Source of the DNA: a bacterium
Lineage (GTDB): Bacteria; Oederibacteriota; Muellerivitia; Muellerivitales; Muellerivitaceae
Assembly (NCBI GenBank): GCA_035549195.1
Contig: DASZRK010000060.1
Span: 35,301-99,300 of the forward strand
Length of the DNA: 64,000 nucleotides
Direction: 5' to 3'
Shown piece by piece: positions 38,210 to 45,153 of this stretch; position 1 is the first letter of the stretch, and each line of letters begins with the position of its first letter. The notes under the pieces were generated by a model that worked only from the letters and a program-made list of their open reading frames with translations, ran no database searches and had not been told where the DNA came from. A program made the position numbers and the translations under genes.

Positions 38210-38926
38210 ATGAAACGGTCCCTTTTCGCGGCGATCCTCCTCATCCTCGGGTTCCAATCCCTGACCCCCTGCCGGGCCCAATCCTCGGAGGACGTGGTCT
38301 ATTTCAAGAACGGCGCGGTGCTCCACGGACAGATCCTGGAGGAGGACCCGGCCTTGTGGCTGAAGATCCGGACCCCGGATGGGGCCGTCCGTGCCTATTC
38401 CATCAACGACGTGGAGAAGGTCCTGAAGTCCGAACTGCCCGGCCTGGGCCCGGCCGACGCGCCCGGTCCCGCCCCCTCGGCCAACGGCCCGGTGGTGAAC
38501 CATGACCCGACGACGGCCTTCCTCTTCTCTTTCCTGGTGCCGGGCCTGGGCTGTTACCTCAACGGCGGGGACGACACCAAGATCGGTCTTCTCTGCGACG
38601 GCCTCTACGTGGGCGGGATCGTCCTCATGCTGACGGCGGGCACTTCCACCACCCAGGAGGACCTGGGCTACGGCCAGACGATCGACACCGTGAACACGAC
38701 CCCTTTCCTCTGGGTCGGGTGCGGCGTGGCCCTGGGCGGCTGGATCCTGGGCATGATCGACGCGCCGGCCTACGCGGCCAATCACCAGCCCCATCCCAAC
38801 CGTTATGGGGACCTTTTGAACCTCCAAGGGCCCGGTTATGAAGTGGGCCTGGGCCTTTCCCCGGTGGCGACCTTGGATGGCGCCGCGCTTTCCGTTCCGT
38901 CCCCCTCGCTGGCCTTCCGCTTTTAA
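38210..38926 (+). CDS. Secreted/membrane protein sharing the KNGAV domain
   Basis: 238 residues from ATG 38210. Signal peptide (KRSLFAAILLILGFQSL, CRAQS), the same ~50-residue domain as the previous gene (VVYFKNGAVLHGQILEEDP, AYSINDVEKVLK), a Pro-rich linker, then hydrophobic segments (TAFLFSFLVPGLGCYLNGG, GGIVLMLTAG, LWVGCGVALGGWILG). The end (VGLGLSP ... LAFRF) resembles the tails of the proteins at 59353-59853. Gap to the previous gene is 60 bases; probably one operon. Confidence 0.7.
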   Translation: MKRSLFAAILLILGFQSLTPCRAQSSEDVVYFKNGAVLHGQILEEDPALWLKIRTPDGAVRAYSINDVEKVLKSELPGLGPADAPGPAPSANGPVVNHDPTTAFLFSFLVPGLGCYLNGGDDTKIGLLCDGLYVGGIVLMLTAGTSTTQEDLGYGQTIDTVNTTPFLWVGCGVALGGWILGMIDAPAYAANHQPHPNRYGDLLNLQGPGYEVGLGLSPVATLDGAALSVPSPSLAFRF

Positions 38927-38931
38927 ATCCC

Positions 38932-39777
38932 GTGGCTGACCGACCCGACACGACCGCTTTGCGGGTCGCCCTTTGGCGTTACCTGCACCTCTTGGTGGAC
39001 GCCAAGCCCCCCGTCCTGGAGGACGAGGTCGGCTACCGGCTGGCCGCGCCGCCGGAAGGGTGGCGGGACCGCCCCGACATGAACCCCCAATGGACGGCCG
39101 GATACCGGGCCGCCATCGTGGGCCGGGCCCGCTTCGTGGAGGACCTGGTGCTGGAGCGGGCGGGGAAGGGCCCCGCCCAATACGTGATCCTGGGGGCGGG
39201 GCTGGACAGCTTCGTCCAACGCCATCCGGAGATGGCCTCCCGCTTGAAGGTCTATGAGATCGACCAACCGGGCACCCAGGCCTGGAAACGCGGGCGGTTG
39301 ATGGAACTGGGATATGGGGTCCCCGAATGGCTCAAGCTGGTCCCGGTCGACTTCGAGAAGAACGGGTCCTGGCCCGACGCGTTGAAAGAGGCGGGGTTCG
39401 ACGCCGCCCGGCCCACGGTCATCGCCTCCACCGGGGTCTCCATGTACCTGACGAAGGAAGCCGTCGCCGCCACCCTGCGGCAGGCCGCCCGGTTGGCGCC
39501 CGGCTCCACCTTGGCCATGACCTTCCTGCTCACGATGGACCTCATCCCCGAGGCCGAACGGGCCCAGCACCAGATGGTCTACGACCGGGCCAGGCAGGCG
39601 GGCACGCCTTTCCTCAGCTTCTTTACGCCCCAAGAGATGATGGACCTGGCCCGCGCCTGCGGCTTTTCGGAAGCCCGGCATGTCTCCCGGGACGAGCTGG
39701 TCCGCCGCTACTTCGCGGGGAGGACCGATGGGTTCCTCCCGGGGCATGGGGAAGAGTTCCTGGTGGCGACGGCCTGA
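38932..39777 (+). CDS. SAM-dependent methyltransferase, LCM family
   Basis: 281 residues from a GTG at 38932, five bases after the preceding stop. Class I Rossmann methyltransferase of the leucine-carboxymethyltransferase-like group (PF04072/TIGR00027): YVILGAGLDSFVQRHPE motif, VYEIDQPGTQAWKRGRL acidic loop, LVPVDFEK, and STGVSMYLTKEAV. The family is expanded in actinobacteria and others and mostly uncharacterised; small-molecule O-methylation is a guess. Confidence 0.88.
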   Translation: MADRPDTTALRVALWRYLHLLVDAKPPVLEDEVGYRLAAPPEGWRDRPDMNPQWTAGYRAAIVGRARFVEDLVLERAGKGPAQYVILGAGLDSFVQRHPEMASRLKVYEIDQPGTQAWKRGRLMELGYGVPEWLKLVPVDFEKNGSWPDALKEAGFDAARPTVIASTGVSMYLTKEAVAATLRQAARLAPGSTLAMTFLLTMDLIPEAERAQHQMVYDRARQAGTPFLSFFTPQEMMDLARACGFSEARHVSRDELVRRYFAGRTDGFLPGHGEEFLVATA

Positions 39778-39791
39778 AAGGGCGGCCCGCC

Positions 39792-40163
39792 TTATTCGAA
39801 GGACCTTTCCTCTTCCTGCACCTCGAAGCGCTGCAGGTCCGAAAGCTGGTCCCAGTGGGCCCGCAGGTAGGAAACCCCGTCATGAAGGGCCGCCCGGTAG
39901 CCCCGCAGTTTGCCCTCGTCCTCGGCCAGCTTGTTCTCGGCGCTGATGCGGCCGGAGGCGCCGAAGGCGGTGGTCCCGATCTGTTGCTTCGCCTTCTCCA
40001 GGTCCTTGCGGACCGCTTGGGCCTTGTCCTTCAGCATCATCTGCCGCTGGAAATGCCGGTCGAGGCTCGACCGGGGCGTCAAGGTCGCGCCCTTCAGGAT
40101 GGCGGGGACGAACAACGTCCCGATCGTCAAAGTGATCGCCAGTAGAACCTTTAGATAGTTCAT
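39792..40163 (-). CDS. Small secreted helical protein, paralogue A
   Basis: 123 residues, start supported by AAGGAGGG. Signal peptide (KVLLAITLTIGTLFVPAIL), then Lys/Arg/Gln-rich helices (DRHFQRQMMLKDKAQAVRKD) and a conserved end (YRAALHDGVSYLRAHWDQLS, then EVQEEERSFE). Clearly homologous to the next minus-strand gene. Size and helix content recall Spy/CpxP-like periplasmic proteins but the family's LTxxQ motif is not seen. Function unknown. Confidence 0.72.
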   Translation of the reverse strand: MNYLKVLLAITLTIGTLFVPAILKGATLTPRSSLDRHFQRQMMLKDKAQAVRKDLEKAKQQIGTTAFGASGRISAENKLAEDEGKLRGYRAALHDGVSYLRAHWDQLSDLQRFEVQEEERSFE

Positions 40164-40185
40164 TGTTCCCTCCTTAACAACAAGT

Positions 40186-40330
40186 GGTGGGTGGTTCCTT
40201 ACTTTTAATTTGGGACCCCTTCTTGGGGTTTTTCAATGGAGGGACCGCGGATCGTTCCTCCCCGGTCGGGGAAAAAATTTTCCCTTGGGGGTTTCGCGCT
40301 TTCACGCCCTTTCGGGCGCCGGTCCCTGGG
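40186..40330. repeat. Duplicated upstream leader, copy 1
   Basis: About 145 bases upstream of the 39792-40163 gene that align with 40724-40866 upstream of its paralogue. Both contain TTTTCAATGGAGGG (or TTTTTCAATGGAGGG), GGAAAAATTT-type and GGTTTC-CGCTTTCACG blocks. The conservation outside the coding region suggests a shared promoter or structured leader duplicated with the gene. Confidence 0.6.
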
Positions 40331-40333
40331 CCT

Positions 40334-40702
40334 TTATTCGAGGGACCTTTCCTCTTCCCGGACCTCGGAGCGCTGGGATTCGGAAAGCAGGTCCCAATGG
40401 GCCGTCAGGTAGGTGAGCCCCTCGTGGAGCGCCGCGCGGTCGCTCCGCAGTTTGTTGCGGTCGTCCGACAGCTGGCTCATCAGTCCGTCCCGGTCCGATC
40501 CCATGAGGATCGTGGCCCCCAGCTTCCCTTCCAGGTCGGCGATATCCATCTTGATCCGCCGGGCGTCGTCCTTCAGGACCATCTGCTGTTGGAAGTGACG
40601 GTCCACCTCCGCTTTGGTGTCGGGTTGTCCCTGGAGGAGCGCCGGGAGGAATAACATTCCCGCCGTCCCCGCTATGATCGAAAGAACCTTGGCGTGTTTC
40701 AT
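40334..40702 (-). CDS. Small secreted helical protein, paralogue B
   Basis: 122 residues from ATG 40702, behind GGGAGGG; an ATG 11 codons earlier would include the ribosome site. Signal peptide (SIIAGTAGMLFLPALLQG), helical body (DRHFQQQMVLKDDARRIKMD) and the family end (DRAALHEGLTYLTAHWDLLS, then EVREEERSLE). Tandem duplicate of the gene at 39792-40163, upstream leader included. Confidence 0.72.
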   Translation of the reverse strand: MKHAKVLSIIAGTAGMLFLPALLQGQPDTKAEVDRHFQQQMVLKDDARRIKMDIADLEGKLGATILMGSDRDGLMSQLSDDRNKLRSDRAALHEGLTYLTAHWDLLSESQRSEVREEERSLE

Positions 40703-40723
40703 GGTGCCCTCCCTTTCAGTGGT

Positions 40724-40866
40724 GGGTGGTTCCACCTTTTACTTTGGGTCCCTCTTCGGGGCATTTTCAATGGAGGGCCGGCGGATCGTCGGGCAACGTT
40801 TCGAGGGAAAAATTTACCCTTGGAGGTTTCTCGCTTTCACGCGCTTTCGGCCGCCGGTTCCGTAGG
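40724..40866. repeat. Duplicated upstream leader, copy 2
   Basis: Counterpart of 40186-40330, upstream of paralogue B. Part of the 659-base non-coding stretch 40703-41361. Confidence 0.6.
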
Positions 40867-41001
40867 GGATCACTGATCCGGGTCATGGTTTTTTCGCGGG
40901 GAAGTCCTAGACTGAAAAGTGGAAGGGTTCCTTGATAGGGCGCCGTGAAGGCGCCAGCGGATTTGATCCGACGTGGTAAGAAAAAGGTTCCCTTCGATGG
41001 C

Positions 41002-41033
41002 GCCCCGGGAGGAAGTCCCCCCGGGGCTTTTTT
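41002..41033 (+). terminator. Rho-independent terminator in a gene-free stretch
   Basis: GCCCCGGGAGG ... CCCCGGGGC hairpin followed by six T. No coding gene ends just before it; the ~90 bases upstream (from ~40915) contain GGGCGCC/GGCGCC and GAAGGG/CCCTTC complementary stretches, so a short structured RNA may end here. The rest of the gap to 41361 shows nothing I can name. Confidence 0.65.
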
Positions 41034-41361
41034 ATGGGGGCGGAAGCTCTTCCGGGTCTTCATCCCGTGGGTCCAGGTCCATCCCTGTTCCAAGTCCTCG
41101 TCGGCCGAACCGCCCGATGGCGATATTGGGCCCATTTCGCTCATCCCGTCCGGGGATCTTGTCCCAAGGTTTTTCCAAAGCCCTTCTCTCCTGAATTGTG
41201 GCGTTCGACCTTCTTGAAGTTTCCCCTTGGATTGCTTGAGCGCAAAACCGGACAGGAATTGGTCGGAAAAAAGATTTTACAAAGATTGGTTTGCCGTCCT
41301 CGTTAGCGGGGACCTAGAGTTCTACCAGTATTTAGATCGATCGATATTCAAGGAGGCTTCT

Positions 41362-43245
41362 ATGAGGTTCCGAATGACTTTGATCATTTCATTGAGTCTT
41401 CTTTTTCCAGTTAACAAGGCAATATCCGATTCGCTTTCGCCGCCGGGGGTCGATCAGGTTTTGGCCGCCTTCGCTTCCGTTGTGAAAGACCGGGCGAATG
41501 ATGTCGCCCTCGACATCATCCGTCAACAGTTCGTGAGGACCCTGAACGGAAGAGCGGTCACTATTTGTGGGGCGAAAGGCAAACAAAACGCTGTCGTTAT
41601 TTATCTTGGGAAAATATCGGAAACGGCCGAAAAACCAAAGAACAATAACGCCGTGGACACGCCAACGCCGAACGTTTTCTTTGAGCGCACCTTCAAACTA
41701 CTTGAACAAAACAATCTGCGGTTGACGGATCCTGTTCTTCTCAAGGCGGTCAATCAAGACATGGTCGAATTTGTATTTCGGATCTCCGTTAGCTCGATGC
41801 CGGTGGAAGATTTTGAAAAGATGGGGATGCGTGACTTGGCGAGCTTTTCTTACAAAATGGTGGACGTGATGGCGAGCTCAAATCCAGATGTTCATCGATT
41901 GGGCGAACCGATGATCGAAACGGCCAACGGGATCTTGAAACGATTTTCCGAAGGATTTTCGTCCGACATTTCGAGGCGTTCGTCAACACAAGTCGTTGTG
42001 ACGGATGCTGACATGCTGGAATTGGCCTCAGCGGGTGCTGTTGCTGCCGTATCGAAGAATTCCTCGATGCCGGCAACTGCATGCGCATATTTTTACAAAT
42101 CCTATAAAAGCACTGACGCGGACGCGAGCAAGGAATTGTCGGACTTTTTGAACCTGGTCGGGAGCTATTTACTTGCGGATGCGACGGACTCACAAGCGAC
42201 CGACAAGTGGATAAACGGATTATTGGAACAATTTTCGGCGATCTTGAATAAGCCGGTCGCATCAGATTTCAAGAGTCGAGAAATCCTTGTCAAAGTTTTG
42301 GATGCATTGGAAAAAGATCAATCGTGGCAGGGGTCGTCCGTCTATGTCCGGAACACTCTTAGTGAGGGCTTTGGGCGAGTCGTGAAAACATTGCTGATCA
42401 GGACCTACATCATTAAAAAGTCCTCCCAAGTGGAATCGAACATATTGGGTGAATTCCAACGGGTCACGAGCACGTTGAAATATCTCACGTCGGTTGGAAA
42501 AACGAGTCCTGAAGTTACGGGAGAGAGCATCTCCTCGGGAATCAATGTTTTCGCTGATCTATTGACGGGCATGTCAAAAGATGTCCTTGTTGACGGGGAT
42601 GACCTGCCGTCCGACGAAAGAAGGATGGGAAATGTACGGGATGTTTTTGGAAAGATCTCTGCAATATTAAATATGGTTTCGAGCCGGGATTGGACGTCCC
42701 TTTTCACATTTATTTATGACCAACCAAACCTGGTCAATAAAGACCATATCGATGGGCGCCTTATCTCTTTTGCGAGAGTCCTGATGCAAATGTACCAAGC
42801 GCCATCCTTGGATGAAGCGAAGAAAATACTTTCCGCAAATCTTGAGGATATTGCCTCCCGACGCGAACGATTTAAAGAAACGACAGTTGACGTCACGGCC
42901 TTGGCGGGCGTTTGTGGAGGTTATGAAAAAAGGTTTTTGGAAAGGGATGAACAGGCCGTATTCGGTCTCTATGCGCCGTTGGGAATTCAAGTTGGCTTCG
43001 ATGATTTTGGGCTCATGATTTATCCGGTCGATATCGGAACCTATTTGACCACTTCGGATAGTTCGGACAATCCCTCGGTGAATGATGCCGTTAAGATCGG
43101 ATTGGCTGGTTATCACCGGGAAAAGGACATTCCCGTCGATATTGGTGCTGGGATCGATTATAAGCCTGAGTTCAATGGCGCCTCGGATGAGGTGAGAGTA
43201 TTCGCTTTCACAAGTCTTGAACTACCGCTTTTTATGTTGAAGTAA
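41362..43245 (+). CDS. Large secreted protein of unknown function
   Basis: 627 residues from ATG 41362 behind AAGGAGG, which excludes a longer frame starting at 41227. Signal peptide (RMTLIISLSLLFPVNKAISD). Mostly helical body without transmembrane segments; the last ~80 residues become beta-like (YAPLGIQVGFDDFGLMIYPV, then FAFTSLELPLFMLK), as if ending in an outer-membrane or extracellular strand region. Base composition drops here relative to everything to the left, marking the start of the accessory region. I recognise no domain. Confidence 0.72.
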   Translation: MRFRMTLIISLSLLFPVNKAISDSLSPPGVDQVLAAFASVVKDRANDVALDIIRQQFVRTLNGRAVTICGAKGKQNAVVIYLGKISETAEKPKNNNAVDTPTPNVFFERTFKLLEQNNLRLTDPVLLKAVNQDMVEFVFRISVSSMPVEDFEKMGMRDLASFSYKMVDVMASSNPDVHRLGEPMIETANGILKRFSEGFSSDISRRSSTQVVVTDADMLELASAGAVAAVSKNSSMPATACAYFYKSYKSTDADASKELSDFLNLVGSYLLADATDSQATDKWINGLLEQFSAILNKPVASDFKSREILVKVLDALEKDQSWQGSSVYVRNTLSEGFGRVVKTLLIRTYIIKKSSQVESNILGEFQRVTSTLKYLTSVGKTSPEVTGESISSGINVFADLLTGMSKDVLVDGDDLPSDERRMGNVRDVFGKISAILNMVSSRDWTSLFTFIYDQPNLVNKDHIDGRLISFARVLMQMYQAPSLDEAKKILSANLEDIASRRERFKETTVDVTALAGVCGGYEKRFLERDEQAVFGLYAPLGIQVGFDDFGLMIYPVDIGTYLTTSDSSDNPSVNDAVKIGLAGYHREKDIPVDIGAGIDYKPEFNGASDEVRVFAFTSLELPLFMLK

Positions 43246-43272
43246 AAAATTACAAGAATGGGAGTAACTGCA

Positions 43273-43491
43273 ATGCGAAGAGTTACGGTTGTCGGAATAT
43301 TCGTCGGCTTATTGATCTCTGGGGTCGTTTTTGCGAGCTCTGAGGAAACGGTTCCGGACCCGGACATTTCAAGAACCCCAACGACTCAAATGTTCACGCC
43401 TACGCCACGAACGCACCATGTGATGAAGGCCAAAAGTTCCCGACTCTTGAGGAAAAAGGGCAAGCGAACGGACATGGGGAAAGATAAGTGA
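43273..43491 (+). CDS. Small secreted Thr/Pro-rich peptide
   Basis: 72 residues from ATG 43273 (GGGAG eight bases upstream; ATG 43258 lacks a ribosome site). Signal peptide (VTVVGIFVGLLISGVVFA), then TPTTQMFTPTPRTHHV and a very basic tail (SSRLLRKKGKRTDMGKDK). Follows the large secreted protein by 27 bases. Function unknown. Confidence 0.5.
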   Translation: MRRVTVVGIFVGLLISGVVFASSEETVPDPDISRTPTTQMFTPTPRTHHVMKAKSSRLLRKKGKRTDMGKDK

Positions 43492-43607
43492 ACCCCCGAA
43501 AAAATGTATCGTTGCCCACCATAACGGGACTGATAGGGGATCCCCCGGTACCTCAGCCGGGTGGACCAAAAGGTAAGCCAAGACCAAAACCGAAACCCAT
43601 TCATTGA
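43488..43607 (+). CDS. Tiny Pro/Lys-rich ORF
   Basis: 39 residues from a GTG that overlaps the preceding stop (GTGA), ending KGKPRPKPKPIH. The overlap is the only support for translation; there is no other evidence. Confidence 0.3.
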   Translation: MNPRKNVSLPTITGLIGDPPVPQPGGPKGKPRPKPKPIH

Positions 43608-43633
43608 ATTTTGTATTGAAAGAGGAGGGGTAA

Positions 43634-44338
43634 ATGCCTGAAGGAGATCTATCAACGGAATCGACTGAAGCGGCACCTCGGCCTGTCGCTAAAGTGCCAA
43701 CCTTATTGTCGCGTCTCTTTCAGAAGGATTCTCGGACTTATTCTGTGCTGAAATTTGTGGCGCAAACAGTGTTTATCGGACTTTTTTCCAGTGTTTTGAT
43801 TCCGACGATCATGAGCAGTTATAAATCCAGGGAGCTGCACTCTGAGTTCTATTACAAGCAACGCGCTGTTGGCGCGGAGGCTATCCTTGGAAAATACGTG
43901 GAACTTTTTGACTACTACTACAAATTGTGTCATGAAAAACGGAATGATTCGGGGATTTTAATGATGAAAAAGGCCCATGAATTCCGATCCGTATGCAACC
44001 GATACTTGATGTATTTCCCGAGCGGATTTGAGGAGATAACGGCCGACGTCTACTATTTTTATATGGGCCTATCTTACCGTTCGGACTTCGCTCGAATTGA
44101 CCGGGACCGGGATGCGGCTATTGGCTATGTGGATGAATGCTGGTCGAGTCATTTTCGGGAATTGTTCGAAATCCCTGATGTGACAGCTTTTATTCTTCAT
44201 CCTTTCGATGGAATGATGAATTTCTTTGAAAGTGGATCGGGATTGCCAAAGATCAGTTTAGTAAGTAAAGAACCGAATAACCCTTATTCGAATTATTACG
44301 AATTGGTATCAAAAAGAATGCGGGAATCGGGGAAATGA
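43634..44338 (+). CDS. Membrane-anchored protein of unknown function
   Basis: 234 residues from ATG 43634 behind GAGGAGGGG. One TM helix at ~32-55 (FVAQTVFIGLFSSVLIPTIM), then a soluble helical domain with several Tyr-rich segments (VELFDYYYKLCHEKRND, DVYYFYMGLSY). AT-richer than the core genes. No family recognised; it may act with the secreted proteins upstream. Confidence 0.65.
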   Translation: MPEGDLSTESTEAAPRPVAKVPTLLSRLFQKDSRTYSVLKFVAQTVFIGLFSSVLIPTIMSSYKSRELHSEFYYKQRAVGAEAILGKYVELFDYYYKLCHEKRNDSGILMMKKAHEFRSVCNRYLMYFPSGFEEITADVYYFYMGLSYRSDFARIDRDRDAAIGYVDECWSSHFRELFEIPDVTAFILHPFDGMMNFFESGSGLPKISLVSKEPNNPYSNYYELVSKRMRESGK

Positions 44339-44529
44339 CCATCTTCTGAATATGGAGTTTTTCGATATCAAGTAATATTTTCCTGAACCAGGAACCGCCC
44401 AAAAGCTGACCCCGTAAAACATTTTCCGTCCCGCCAAACTGCACATAAACCGTCGCTCACCTTCTTTTAAATTGCCAAGCTCCAACCGCTTTTTATACTT
44501 CGGCCATCACCTATGAACCGGAGGTCACT

Positions 44530-45087
44530 ATGCCTGAAGAGCTGGGCGCCTATTCCGCCCAAGCGATGGAAAACCGGATCCTGACCCTTCGAGGCCAGAA
44601 GGTGATCTTGGATCGGGACCTTGCGGCCTTATATGGGGTCAAGACCCTTCGTTTGAACGAGGCCGTTAAACGCAATAAGGATCGTTTCCCTGGTGATTTT
44701 TGCTTTCAGCTGACGCGGGAAGAATTCACCCGTTTGATATCGCAAATTGCGATATCAAACAGCGGACGTGGTGGTGTAAGGAAATTGCCGCGAGCATTCA
44801 CCGAACATGGGGCCCTCATGGCCGCCAATGTCCTGAACAGCCCGAAAGCTATTGAAATGAGCCTCTTCCTTGTTCGGGCCTTCATCAAGCTCCGGGAAAG
44901 GCTATCCGCTACGGCTGAACTGGAAAAACGTCTTGAGTCCATCGAAAAAAGCCTCATTTCCCACGATATCGCCCTGCGGGACATCTATCGAAAACTGAAA
45001 CCCCTCTTGCTGGCCCATGAACCTGGAAAGCCTCCCAAGAGGATCGGGTTCACCGCAGATGAGAAGTCGAAGTTTTATCGAGCTTAA
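44530..45087 (+). CDS. ORF6N-domain DNA-binding protein
   Basis: 185 residues from ATG 44530 behind GGAGGT. ORF6N domain (PF10543) spans ~10-105: ILTLRGQKVILDRDLAALYG, VKRNKDRFPGDFCFQLT, LPRAFTEHGALMAANVLNS. A coiled coil follows (~120-160). The ORF6N/KilA-N group is typical of phages and mobile islands. Its presence with a ParB-like gene supports a mobile origin for this stretch. Confidence 0.88.
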   Translation: MPEELGAYSAQAMENRILTLRGQKVILDRDLAALYGVKTLRLNEAVKRNKDRFPGDFCFQLTREEFTRLISQIAISNSGRGGVRKLPRAFTEHGALMAANVLNSPKAIEMSLFLVRAFIKLRERLSATAELEKRLESIEKSLISHDIALRDIYRKLKPLLLAHEPGKPPKRIGFTADEKSKFYRA

Positions 45088-45153
45088 CCCTATCCCATGG
45101 GAGGTCGGCGCTAAGCCGACCTCTTTGAACCTATATTTGAAAGGAAGGTCAAC

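Noticed and set aside
40945..41217. 90-codon open frame across the terminator at 41002-41033
   Set aside because: It runs through a strong terminator hairpin, has no ribosome site and no protein-like composition.
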